DNA of 64,000 nt from Cellulosimicrobium arenosum (GTDB lineage: Bacteria > Actinomycetota > Actinomycetes > Actinomycetales > Cellulomonadaceae), in assembly GCF_014837295.1 (NCBI RefSeq), contig NZ_JACYHB010000009.1, positions 62,001 to 126,000 on the forward strand. The letters run 5' to 3'. Positions 11,072 through 18,791 of this stretch are shown here, piece after piece (the first letter of the stretch is position 1; every line of letters begins with the position of its first letter). Below the pieces are notes generated by a model that was not told the origin of the DNA, searched no databases, and was given only the letters and a program-made list of their open reading frames with translations. A program made the translations under genes and the position numbers.

Positions 11072-11874
11072 CTGCCGCGACCCTTGCCCCGACCCTCCCC
11101 GCCGCCCGGTCGCACGGGTGGCGCGGGTTCCCCACGCTGCTCGCCACCGAGTCCCGCCTGTGGCTCCGCGAGCCCGGCACCGTGTTCTTCTCGCTCGCGT
11201 TCCCGACCGTGCTGCTGCTCGGCGTGACCTTCGCCATCCCGGGCATGCGGGAGCCCATCACGGGTACCGGGAGCGCGTGGGACGGTCGGTCCGCCATCGC
11301 GGCGTACGTGCCCGTCGTGCTCGCCGCCGCCGTCGCCACGCCCGCGCTCACCACCATGCCCGTGTCGTTCGCGGGGTTCCGGGAGAAGGGCCTGCTGCGC
11401 CGTCTGTCGACCACGCCCATGCGGCCCCAGGGCGTCGTCCTGGCGCACCTCGTGATCAACCTCGTCGCGATCGCCGCCGCGGCGGCCGTGGCGCTCGCGG
11501 TGGGTGCCCTCGTGCTCGGCTACCCCGCGCCGGAGCAGGTCGGGACGGTCGCGCTCGCGTTCGTGCTGACCGCGACGTCCATGATGTCGCTCGGGGTGGT
11601 GATCGCGTCGCGCACCTCCAGGGCGAGCACTGCGTCCGCGATCGGCTCGCTCGTCTACTTCCCGCTGTTGTTCCTGTCGGGGCTGTGGACACCCGGCCCG
11701 ATGATGCCCGACGCCGTGCGTCAGGTCGGTCAGCTCACGCCGCTCGGTGCGGCCTCGCAGGCGATGACCGCGGGCTGGTTCGAGGACGGGTTCCCGGCGC
11801 TGCAGGTCGTGGTGATGGCGGTGTGGACCGCCGTGCTGCTGCCCCTGGGCGTGCGGCTCTTCCGCTGGAGCTGA
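11068..11874 (+). CDS. ABC-2 type permease (DrrB-like)
   Basis: A 268-residue membrane protein with the ABC-2 permease layout: a cytoplasmic N-terminus, a hydrophobic segment at about 34-54 (VFFSLAFPTVLLLGVTFAIP), a loop, then five more segments between about residues 70 and 265. FREKGLLRRLSTTP is the conserved cytoplasmic motif of this family. It is translationally coupled to the ATPase gene before it and forms the membrane half of that exporter. Confidence 0.9.
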   Translation: MTAATLAPTLPAARSHGWRGFPTLLATESRLWLREPGTVFFSLAFPTVLLLGVTFAIPGMREPITGTGSAWDGRSAIAAYVPVVLAAAVATPALTTMPVSFAGFREKGLLRRLSTTPMRPQGVVLAHLVINLVAIAAAAAVALAVGALVLGYPAPEQVGTVALAFVLTATSMMSLGVVIASRTSRASTASAIGSLVYFPLLFLSGLWTPGPMMPDAVRQVGQLTPLGAASQAMTAGWFEDGFPALQVVVMAVWTAVLLPLGVRLFRWS

Positions 11875-11918
11875 CGTCCTCGCGCGCGAGGCTGCGGGGC
11901 GCTCCGTACCCTGTCGGC

Positions 11919-12653
11919 ATGAGGCCCTTCCTCCTGCTGGCCTCGCGCGCCGAGGACGTCGCGGCGGACGGCGAGCACGACGCCGTCCTGCGCTTCGCCG
12001 GGCTGCGGGCCGACCAGCTGCACCGGGTGCGTATGGAGGCGGGTCCGCTCCCAGCGATCGCACTCGACGACTACTCGGGCGTGATCGTCGGCGGGAGCCC
12101 GTTCGACTCGTCCAGGCCCGACGGCGAGAAGTCGGACGTCCAGCGCCGTGTGGAGCGCGAGCTCGCCCCGCTGCTCGACGAGATCGTGGACCGTGACTTC
12201 CCGTTCCTCGGCGCGTGCTATGGCGTCGGGACGCTCGGGCTGCACGAGGGTGCGGTCGTCGACGAGACGTTCGGCGAGGAGATCGGGGCCGTGACGATCC
12301 GCCTCACCGACGCCGGCCGCGCCGACCCGTTGCTCGCCGACGTCCCCGACGAGTTCGAGGCGTACGTCGGGCACAAGGAGGCGGTGACCCGGCTGCCGCC
12401 GCACGCGGTGCTGCTCGCGTCGTCGGACACGTGCCCGGTGCAGATGTTCCGGTTCAGGGAGAACCTCTACGCGACGCAGTTCCACCCCGAGCTCGACCTC
12501 GACGGGATCCTCACGCGCATCGGCGTCTACAAGGAGTACGGCTACTTCCCGCCGGAGACGGCGGCGGACGTCGAGACGCGTGTGCGCGGCCGAGACGTGC
12601 ACGTCCCGCACACCATCCTGACAACGTTCGTCCGCCGCTACGCCCGAGCGTGA
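11919..12653 (+). CDS. Class I glutamine amidotransferase-like protein
   Basis: A 244-residue stand-alone GATase domain. The nucleophile cysteine lies in FLGACYGVG (about residue 102) and the histidine and glutamate in TQFHPELD (about 190). It resembles the GMP-synthase-like amidotransferase family, which also includes gamma-glutamyl hydrolases; the acceptor cannot be told from sequence. TACCCT stands 6 bases before the ATG with no ribosome site, indicating a leaderless mRNA. It converges on the TauE gene 11 bases away. Confidence 0.88.
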   Translation: MRPFLLLASRAEDVAADGEHDAVLRFAGLRADQLHRVRMEAGPLPAIALDDYSGVIVGGSPFDSSRPDGEKSDVQRRVERELAPLLDEIVDRDFPFLGACYGVGTLGLHEGAVVDETFGEEIGAVTIRLTDAGRADPLLADVPDEFEAYVGHKEAVTRLPPHAVLLASSDTCPVQMFRFRENLYATQFHPELDLDGILTRIGVYKEYGYFPPETAADVETRVRGRDVHVPHTILTTFVRRYARA

Positions 12654-12664
12654 CCGTGCGCCGG

Positions 12665-13573
12665 TCAGGCGGGGGTCGTGATCTCGGCCGGGGAGGTCGC
12701 AGCGGGGGTCGGTGTGCGGCGGTGGGCGCGCACCGACCAGGCGATCGCTGCCGCCCAGAGGATCGCGATCGCGCCGAGAGCGACGCCCTGGACCGTGGTG
12801 CTCGCGTCGATCCAGTCGGACCGCAGGAGCGTGCGCACGTTGGTCAGCACGATGACGCCGCCGACTGCCGACCCGAGGATGCGCGGCGGCAGGTGCCGTA
12901 CGAGCCACGCGGCGATCGGGGCCGCGACGAGACCACCGACGAGAAGTGCGAGGACCCACCGCAGGTCGATGCCCTGCGAGCCGAGGGAGAACATGAAGCC
13001 GAGCGACGCGGCGATCGCGACGAGGAACTCGCTCGTGTCGATCGACCCGATGACCTTGCGCGGCTCGATCCGTCCCGACGCCAGCAGCGCGGGCGTCCCG
13101 ACCGGCCCCCACCCGCCGCCACCGGTCGCGTCGACGAACCCGGCGACGAGACCGAGCGGCCCGAGGAACCGCTTGCGCAGCGGCAGCCCGAGCCGCCCCG
13201 TCGGCAGGCCGACGAACGTGAAGCGCGAGAGCACGTAGATCCCGAGGCCGAGCAGCAGCACCGACATGACGGGGGCCGCGAGGTCGGCGGCGAGGTTCGA
13301 CAGGAACGTCGCCCCGACGAAGGCCCCGATCGCGCCCGGGACACCGATGCGCAGCACGACCTTCCAGTCGACGTTGCCGAACTTCCAGTGCGCCGCCCCG
13401 GACGCGAGCGTCGTGCCGATCTCCGCGAGGTGCACCGTGGCCGACGCCGCGGCCGGGTTGGTCCCGATCGCGAGCAGCAGCGTCGTCGACGTCACGCCGT
13501 AGGCCATGCCGAGGCTGCCGTCGACGAGCTGGGCGCCCAGGCCGACGAGGGCCAGGAGGATCAGTGTGCGCAC
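12665..13573 (-). CDS. TauE/SafE family membrane permease
   Basis: A 302-residue protein with about eight hydrophobic segments and the TauE/SafE pattern (DGSLGMAYGV near the start, FVDATGGGGWGPVGTP in the middle). The family exports sulfite or sulfonates, or other anions. The GTG at 13573 is chosen because GAAGGAG precedes it by 7 bases and the hydrophobic domain starts at once; the frame stays open 48 bases further. An Rrf2 regulator lies upstream on the same strand and an inverted repeat sits in front of this gene. A sulfur role is inferred from family and neighbour. Confidence 0.88.
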   Translation of the reverse strand: MRTLILLALVGLGAQLVDGSLGMAYGVTSTTLLLAIGTNPAAASATVHLAEIGTTLASGAAHWKFGNVDWKVVLRIGVPGAIGAFVGATFLSNLAADLAAPVMSVLLLGLGIYVLSRFTFVGLPTGRLGLPLRKRFLGPLGLVAGFVDATGGGGWGPVGTPALLASGRIEPRKVIGSIDTSEFLVAIAASLGFMFSLGSQGIDLRWVLALLVGGLVAAPIAAWLVRHLPPRILGSAVGGVIVLTNVRTLLRSDWIDASTTVQGVALGAIAILWAAAIAWSVRAHRRTPTPAATSPAEITTPA

Positions 13574-13613
13574 CGCGGGCTCCTTCTCGTGCCGCCGGGA
13601 CCTCCCCGACTCT

Positions 13614-13641
13614 CCCGACAAGGTTGACTGATCTTGTCGGG
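13614..13641. promoter_or_regulatory. Inverted repeat upstream of tauE, probable Rrf2 operator
   Basis: CCCGACAAG and CTTGTCGGG form perfect 9-bp arms around a 10-base spacer, 41 bases before the permease start. The Rrf2 gene is next on the same strand. The size fits an Rrf2 dimer site. Binding is inferred. Confidence 0.65.
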
Positions 13642-13737
13642 TATTACCAGAGGGCGATCACATCGTGGGCGCGTGTTAACGGGACGCCGCGGCCAGGAAC
13701 CGGCGCTGCCCGGGCCGCGGCCCTCGGTGCCCGACCG

Positions 13738-14196
13738 TCAGGGGTTCTCCCAGGCGTCCGCGCGAGCGGCGAGAGCCCGTACCTGCGGGGGCAGGTCGTG
13801 CTGCACGACCTGCGCGATCGTCACGCGGTCCAGCACGTCGCGAACGCTCGTGCGCAGGGCCACCCACACGTCCAGCAGGCCCGCTGCCGAACCCTCGTAG
13901 GACAGGCTCGGCGGTCGCTCGTCGCGCACGGTGACGAGCGGGCCGTCCACGGCACGGAACACGTCCGCGAGCGTGATCTCCGCCGCGGGGCGCGCGAGCC
14001 GGTGCCCGCCCGACCGGCCGCGCACGCTCGCGACGAGCCCCGCCCGGCGCAGGTCGGCGAGGATCCGCTCGAGGAAGCTCACGGGCAGCCCCTGACCCGC
14101 GGCGAGGTCCTCGGCGCGCACGGGCTCGCCCTGCGGGGACGCCGCGAGCTCGACGCACGCCCGCACCGCATAGTCCGCCTTCGCCGAGACACGCAT
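13738..14196 (-). CDS. Rrf2 family transcriptional regulator
   Basis: A 152-residue regulator starting with the family sequence MRVSAKADYAVRACVELA. The winged helix ends near residue 65 with LRRAGLVASVRGRSGG. The three clustered cysteines of iron-sulfur Rrf2 proteins (IscR, NsrR) are absent; the only cysteine visible is in the N-terminal helix (RACVELA). It is therefore more like CymR-type or cluster-free members. Co-orientation with the TauE permease and an inverted repeat before that gene suggest control of anion or sulfur export. CACAAT lies 6 bases before the ATG (leaderless). Confidence 0.88.
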   Translation of the reverse strand: MRVSAKADYAVRACVELAASPQGEPVRAEDLAAGQGLPVSFLERILADLRRAGLVASVRGRSGGHRLARPAAEITLADVFRAVDGPLVTVRDERPPSLSYEGSAAGLLDVWVALRTSVRDVLDRVTIAQVVQHDLPPQVRALAARADAWENP

Positions 14197-14274
14197 GCAC
14201 CCATTGTGCCGCGGACCGGAACTCCACCCGCGGTGGCAGGTGGCCAGCGCGCCGGCAACCCGTACGCTGACGTG

Positions 14275-15093
14275 GTGGATGTGCGGGCACGGTTCAATGT
14301 GCAGGTGGTCGCGGATGTGAGCGTGCCCACGGCGCCGCGTCGTCCCACCATGGTGCTCGCGCACGGCTTCGGGTGCGCGCAGTCGATGTGGCGCTTCGTC
14401 GTGCCGGCGTTCACCGACACCTACCGCGTGGTGGTGTTCGACCACGCCGGGTGCGGTGCGGCGGACCACTCCGCCTACGACCCGGAGCGCCACGCCACCC
14501 TCGACGGGTACGCGGCCGACCTGATCGAGATCGTCGAGGCCGTCGCGGACGGTCCCGTGACCCTCGTCGGCCACTCGGTGAGCAGCATGATCGCCGTCCT
14601 CGTCGCCACGGCCAGGCCCGACCTCGTCGAGCGGCTCGTGCTGGTCTCCCCGAGCCCTCGCTACATCGACGACGCCGGCTACCGCGGCGGCTTCACCGCC
14701 CAGGAGATCGACGAGCTGCTCGAGACGATGGACGCGAACTACCTCGGCTGGTCGCAGGTCATGGCACCCGTGATCGCGGGCAACCCCGACCGCCCGGGCG
14801 TCGGTGACGAGCTCGCCGACTACTTCTCGCGCGCGGACCCGGACGCCGCGCGGCGCTTCGCACGCGCCACGTTCCTCGGGGACAACCGCGCCGACCTGGG
14901 CCGGGTCCGCACGCCGACCCTCGTGGTCCAGTCGCGCGTGGACCCCATCGCCCCGGCCGAGGTGGGGCAGTACGTCCACGAGCACCTGCCGCACAGCGAG
15001 CTGGTGACGATCGACTCGTTCGGCCACTGCCCCAACCTGTCCCACCCCGACCTCGTCGTCGCGGCGATGCGGGGCTGGCTGGAGGAGAGCTGA
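14275..15093 (+). CDS. rsbQ: RsbQ-like alpha/beta hydrolase
   Basis: A 272-residue alpha/beta hydrolase close to Bacillus subtilis RsbQ: AHGFGCAQSMW near the N-terminus, nucleophile serine in VGHSVSSM, then SPSPRYIDDAGYRGGF, ANYLGW and HLPHSEL, ending with the catalytic histidine in FGHCPNLSHP. RsbQ activates the PAS-phosphatase RsbP in the energy-stress pathway, probably by handling a small hydrophobic ligand. Here the stop codon overlaps the start of a PAS-phosphatase gene by one base. GTG 14275 is chosen because TACGCT lies 6 bases before it; GTG 14272 and 14281 are alternatives. Confidence 0.88.
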   Translation: MDVRARFNVQVVADVSVPTAPRRPTMVLAHGFGCAQSMWRFVVPAFTDTYRVVVFDHAGCGAADHSAYDPERHATLDGYAADLIEIVEAVADGPVTLVGHSVSSMIAVLVATARPDLVERLVLVSPSPRYIDDAGYRGGFTAQEIDELLETMDANYLGWSQVMAPVIAGNPDRPGVGDELADYFSRADPDAARRFARATFLGDNRADLGRVRTPTLVVQSRVDPIAPAEVGQYVHEHLPHSELVTIDSFGHCPNLSHPDLVVAAMRGWLEES

Positions 15094-16649
15094 TGCCCAC
15101 GTCCCGCGAGGAGCGCTGGAACGTCGTCCCCGTCGCGCTGCTCATGCTCGACGCGGACTCCCACGTCCTCGACGCGAACGCCGAGTTCCTCGGTCTGGTC
15201 GGAGGCGCGAGCGCCGTCGAGGTCGTGGGCCGACGGCTCAGCGAGCTGCTCACGGTCGGCGGACGCATCTTCTGGGACACCCACATCGCGCCGTTGCTGC
15301 GCGTCGACGGGCGGGTCGACGAGGTCGCCGTCGAGCTGCGGACGCACGACGGTCGTGAGCCCGTCCTGCTGAGCGCCGTCGAGCGCGTGTGCGAGGACCA
15401 CCACGTCATCGAGGTGGCGATGTTCCGCGCGCGGGAGCGCGCCCGGTTCGAGCACGAGCTCGTCGGTGCGCGCCGCGCGGCCGAGGCGTCGGAGCGTCGG
15501 GTCCGCGCGCTGCACTCGACGGCCGCCGACCTCGCGAGCGTGGCGGGTCGGGACGGTGTCGCGTGGGTCCTCCTGCGCGCCGCGGTCTCCACGCTCGGCG
15601 CGGGCGACGCCGCACTGTGGCTGGTCGAGGACGACGCCGCGCTGCGGCGCTGGGGAGGCGCCGAGGGGATCGTGGGTCCCGCGCCGGAGGAGCTCACCGG
15701 GACGTCGACCCGGTCGGCGGGCGCCGTGGTCGTCCCGCTGCGGGTCGCGGGCGCGCTGCTCGGCGTGCTCGTGCTGGAACCGCGGCGCGCCGCGTCCGCC
15801 GACCCGCTCGACCCGGTCGTGCTCGCCGCCGCCGGCCAGCAGGCGGCGCTCGCGCTCGCGCGCGCGGCGCTGCACGAGCAGAGCGTCTCCGTGGCGGCCG
15901 AGCTCCAACGGGCGATGCTCGACGGCGCGCTGACCCTCGACCCGCGGGTCGAGGTCGCCGCGGAGTACCGCCCCGGGGTCCACGAGCTCCAGGTCGGCGG
16001 GGACTGGTACGACAGCTACCGCGTCGCGCCGGGCAGGCTCGCTCTGTCGGTGGGCGACGTCGTCGGCCGCGGACTGGGCGCCGCCACCGCGATGGGGCAG
16101 CTCCGCACGGCGTCGCGAGCGGTCGCCGACTCGCGTGCGGGCCCGGAGCAGGTGCTGGACCGTCTCGACCGGTTCGTCGAGAACACGGGCACCGGGTTCA
16201 TGGCGAGCCTCGTGTACGCGCAGCTCGACCTGGACGAGGGCTTGCTGCACTACGCGTGCGCGGGGCACCTGCCGCCGCTGCACGTGCGGGCGGACGGCAC
16301 GTCGGCGTTCCTGTGGGACGCGCGCTCGACGCCGCTCGGGGTGCGCACGGCCGAACCGCGGGCGTCCGCCGCCGTCCAGCTGGCACGGGGGGACGTCGTC
16401 GTGCTCTACACCGACGGGATCGTGGAGAGCCGGGACCGCGACCTGCAGTCCGGGCTCGAGGTGCTGCTCGGGGCGGCGACCGACGCGCTGGTCGGCACCG
16501 TCGACCCCGCTCTCGGGCTGGGCGCCCTGGCCGAACGACTCGTGGCCGACGCGCCCGAGCACGACGACTCGTGCGTCCTCGCGCTGCGGTGGTCGGGCGA
16601 GCCGGCGCGCGAGGCGGGTCCCGACGTGGCGGCTCAGCGCGCGAAGTAG
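15093..16649 (+). CDS. rsbP: PAS-GAF-PP2C (SpoIIE-type) phosphatase, RsbP-like
   Basis: A 518-residue signalling phosphatase. A PAS domain (about 10-115) is followed by a short coiled stretch, a GAF domain (about 150-265) and a SpoIIE/PP2C phosphatase domain (about 285-505) with metal-binding aspartates in GGDWYD, VGDVVGRG and EHDDSCVL. The usual GHG of the second motif is GRG here. Such enzymes dephosphorylate anti-anti-sigma factors. It overlaps the rsbQ-like gene by one base (TGATG), so the pair is co-made. No anti-sigma or anti-anti-sigma gene is nearby, so the target must lie elsewhere. Confidence 0.88.
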   Translation: MPTSREERWNVVPVALLMLDADSHVLDANAEFLGLVGGASAVEVVGRRLSELLTVGGRIFWDTHIAPLLRVDGRVDEVAVELRTHDGREPVLLSAVERVCEDHHVIEVAMFRARERARFEHELVGARRAAEASERRVRALHSTAADLASVAGRDGVAWVLLRAAVSTLGAGDAALWLVEDDAALRRWGGAEGIVGPAPEELTGTSTRSAGAVVVPLRVAGALLGVLVLEPRRAASADPLDPVVLAAAGQQAALALARAALHEQSVSVAAELQRAMLDGALTLDPRVEVAAEYRPGVHELQVGGDWYDSYRVAPGRLALSVGDVVGRGLGAATAMGQLRTASRAVADSRAGPEQVLDRLDRFVENTGTGFMASLVYAQLDLDEGLLHYACAGHLPPLHVRADGTSAFLWDARSTPLGVRTAEPRASAAVQLARGDVVVLYTDGIVESRDRDLQSGLEVLLGAATDALVGTVDPALGLGALAERLVADAPEHDDSCVLALRWSGEPAREAGPDVAAQRAK

Positions 16650-17131
16650 GGACCGCCACCGGGGTCCGACAGCGCGCGCCGCGCGTGCTGCAGGCGCTCG
16701 CGGGAGGAGAGGGCGAGGTCGCTGGGCAGGTCGGCGGGGGAGAACCAGCCGACGGCCAGCGACTCGTCGTCGCCGACGTGCGCGGCGGCCGCGGCGACGG
16801 CCGAGACCGGGTGGCACACGAACGCGAGGTCGAGGTACTGCGACAGGTCGCCGTTGGGGTACCGGACCGGTTCGGTGACGGTCACCGCGACGAGCGCGTC
16901 GACGACGACCTCGACGCCGGTCTCCTCGAGCACCTCGCGTGCCAGCCCGACGGCAGGATCCTCGCCCGGCTCGAGGATGCCGCTGATCACGGCCCACTGC
17001 CCGGTGTCCGCGCGCTGCCCGAGGAGGACGCGACCGTCGTCGTCCAGCACGACGCCCGAGACCCCGGGCATCCACAGCAGGTCGGTCCCGACGTGGGAAC
17101 GCAGGGCGGCGACGAAGTCGGGGATCGGCAT
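16634..17131 (-). CDS. Nudix hydrolase
   Basis: A 165-residue Nudix protein. The Nudix box is intact: GILEPGEDPAVGLAREVLEE followed by TG, near residues 58-80. It cleaves nucleoside diphosphate derivatives; VSGVVLDDDGRVLLGQRADTG is the typical first strand. The substrate is not clear. The ATG at 17131 is preferred because TACGAT lies 7 bases upstream; GTG 17137 is also possible. The gene runs against the phosphatase gene and their 3' ends overlap by 16 bases. Confidence 0.87.
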   Translation of the reverse strand: MPIPDFVAALRSHVGTDLLWMPGVSGVVLDDDGRVLLGQRADTGQWAVISGILEPGEDPAVGLAREVLEETGVEVVVDALVAVTVTEPVRYPNGDLSQYLDLAFVCHPVSAVAAAAAHVGDDESLAVGWFSPADLPSDLALSSRERLQHARRALSDPGGGPYFAR

Positions 17132-17209
17132 GCCCACGATCGTAGGCCGAGCGCTCCGCCGCGATGCTCAGGGGTCCGGAGCGGCGGGCACGCGTGCTAT
17201 CGTCCCTCC

Positions 17210-17275
17210 GTGACGTCTCAGTGGTATTGGCGCTTTACGCAGGCTCCCGGTGGGGCCGTGCGGGCGTTCGCCTGA
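17210..17275 (+). CDS. Aromatic-rich leader peptide of DAHP synthase
   Basis: A 21-residue reading frame, MTSQWYWRFTQAPGGAVRAFA, with Trp-Tyr-Trp-Arg-Phe at residues 5-9. All three aromatic amino acids made by the shikimate pathway are packed into five codons, which is what an attenuator for the first enzyme of that pathway needs. TATCGT stands 6 bases before the GTG, so the mRNA probably starts at this codon. A terminator-like hairpin follows at 17303 and the DAHP synthase gene at 17450. Control by stalled ribosomes is inferred. Confidence 0.75.
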   Translation: MTSQWYWRFTQAPGGAVRAFA

Positions 17276-17302
17276 CCACAGACCACCACCCGGAGCCAGC
17301 AC

Positions 17303-17334
17303 AGGGCCTTGGACGCAGACCGCGTCCGGGCCCT
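17303..17334 (+). terminator. Attenuator hairpin in the DAHP synthase leader
   Basis: AGGGCC-TT-GGACGC pairs with GCGTCC-G-GGCCCT around a 5-base loop, starting 28 bases after the leader peptide stop. Only a short T-containing stretch follows. It is the natural candidate for the stop structure of an attenuator; the alternative anti-stop pairing was not resolved. Confidence 0.6.
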
Positions 17335-17449
17335 TCGTCGTGAGACGGGCCGCGCGGGGACCACGGGCGGCAGCGGGCCGGTGAGGGCCGACGCGAACTC
17401 CGTCTCGACGACGGCCCCGCATCCCCGCCGAACGAACCCAGGAGTCCCC

Positions 17450-18622
17450 GTGACCAGCACGACCGCCCGAGGCGCCCGCGTGGCGCAGTCCGACGAACCC
17501 GATAGCGTCGATGCCGTGGACAGCCCCGAGCTGCAGGCTCGCACGCACGACCTCCGGGTCCGCGCGCTCGACGCGCTGCCGCAGCCGCGCACGATGCTCG
17601 CCGACCTCCCGCTCGGGGCGACGCGCAGCGACCTCGTCACCACGTCCCGCCGCGAGATCCGCGACGTCCTGACGGGCGACGACGACCGCCTCCTCGTGAT
17701 CGTGGGCCCGTGCTCGGTGCACGACCCGCAGGCCGCGCTCGACTACGCGACCCGGCTGGCCGCCGTCGCGCACGAGCTCGCCGACGACCTCCTGGTCGTC
17801 ATGCGCGTGTACTTCGAGAAGCCGCGCACCACGGTCGGCTGGAAGGGCCTCATCAACGATCCGCACCTCGACGGCTCGCACGACGTGCACCACGGGCTGC
17901 GCCTCGCGCGCGAGGTGCTGCTCGGCGTCCTCGACGCCGGGGTCCCGGCGGCGAGCGAGTTCCTCGAGCCCACGAGCCCGCAGTACATCGCCGACGCGGT
18001 CTCGTGGGGCGCGATCGGCGCACGCAACGCGGAGTCGCAGGTGCACCGCCAGCTCGCGTCGGGCCTGTCGATGCCCGTGGGGTTCAAGAACGCGACGGAC
18101 GGCGACGTGCAGATCGCGGTCGACGGCTGCGTGACCGCCGCGAGCGAGCACACGTTCTTCGGCATGGACTCGCTCGGCCGGGCCGCGGCCGTGGAGACCG
18201 CGGGCAACCCGGACTGCCACGTCATCCTGCGCGGCGCGCGCACCGGACCCAACTACTCGCCCGACGACGTCGCCGCGGCGCTCGCGGTCGCGCGCACCTC
18301 GGGGCTGGGCGGGCTCACGGAGCACGGGCTCGTCGTCGACGCGTCGCACGGCAACTCGGGCAAGAGCCACGTGCGCCAGGCGGAGGTCGTCCGTGAGCTC
18401 GCGGTGCGCCTGGCCGACGGCGAGCAGGGCATCACGGGACTGATGCTGGAGTCCTTCCTCGTCGCGGGCGCGCAGAAGCCCGCGCCGTCGGGCCTGACCT
18501 ACGGGCAGTCCGTCACGGACGCGTGCATCGACTGGGGCACGACCGCGGACCTGCTGCGTGAGCTCGCCGGCGCCGTGCGGGACCGCCGGGAGTCCTCGGA
18601 CGGACCGTCGTCCGGCACCTGA
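17450..18622 (+). CDS. aroG: 3-deoxy-7-phosphoheptulonate (DAHP) synthase, class I
   Basis: Joins phosphoenolpyruvate and erythrose 4-phosphate in the first step of aromatic amino acid synthesis. The 390-residue protein carries class I motifs: VIVGPCSVHDP (about residue 85), RVYFEKPRTTVGWKGLINDP, and VVDASHGNSGKSH near the metal site. GTG 17450 is chosen because AGGAG stands 6 bases before it; the frame is open for 141 bases upstream but that region overlaps the attenuator. A leader peptide rich in Trp, Tyr and Phe precedes it, so expression probably responds to aromatic amino acid supply. Confidence 0.95.
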   Translation: MTSTTARGARVAQSDEPDSVDAVDSPELQARTHDLRVRALDALPQPRTMLADLPLGATRSDLVTTSRREIRDVLTGDDDRLLVIVGPCSVHDPQAALDYATRLAAVAHELADDLLVVMRVYFEKPRTTVGWKGLINDPHLDGSHDVHHGLRLAREVLLGVLDAGVPAASEFLEPTSPQYIADAVSWGAIGARNAESQVHRQLASGLSMPVGFKNATDGDVQIAVDGCVTAASEHTFFGMDSLGRAAAVETAGNPDCHVILRGARTGPNYSPDDVAAALAVARTSGLGGLTEHGLVVDASHGNSGKSHVRQAEVVRELAVRLADGEQGITGLMLESFLVAGAQKPAPSGLTYGQSVTDACIDWGTTADLLRELAGAVRDRRESSDGPSSGT

Positions 18623-18675
18623 GCGACGTCGACCGGATGTCCCGGACCTCGATCGAGGGAGCTGGGTCGCCCGAC

Positions 18676-18702
18676 CCATCCGGCAGGGCGTCGGCGCCGA
18701 AC
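18676..18702 (+). promoter_or_regulatory. SigK-like promoter of sigK-rskA
   Basis: CCATCC (18676-18681) and CCGAAC (18697-18702) are 15 bases apart. The mycobacterial SigK consensus, as I recall it, is CCATCC then about 16 bases then CCGAAT. The same pair with the same spacing occurs at 20169 and, with one change, at 21068. It lies 90 bases before the sigma factor start and implies autoregulation. Confidence 0.75.
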
Positions 18703-18704
18703 CT

Positions 18705-18739
18705 CTCTCGTCCCGGACGGTCCGGGACGTGGACGAGAG
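18705..18739 (+). other. Nested palindromes at the predicted sigK mRNA start
   Basis: CTCTCGTCC (18705-18713) pairs with GGACGAGAG (18731-18739), and a 19-base palindrome (18710-18728) sits inside it. The structure begins 3 bases after the -10 box, so it is either the 5' end of the transcript folded as a hairpin or a protein-binding site at the start point. Confidence 0.55.
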
Positions 18740-18791
18740 GTCGTCCCGTCGAGCTCGACCACGGCGCGTGCCGGTGCGAGGAGACGGGCCC

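Noticed and set aside
13564-14274. Longer frame in front of the RsbQ-like hydrolase
   Set aside because: Overlaps the Rrf2 gene antisense and adds sequence not found in RsbQ proteins.
18558-18791. Longer N-terminus of the sigma factor
   Set aside because: It would start upstream of the predicted SigK promoter and has no sigma-factor similarity.
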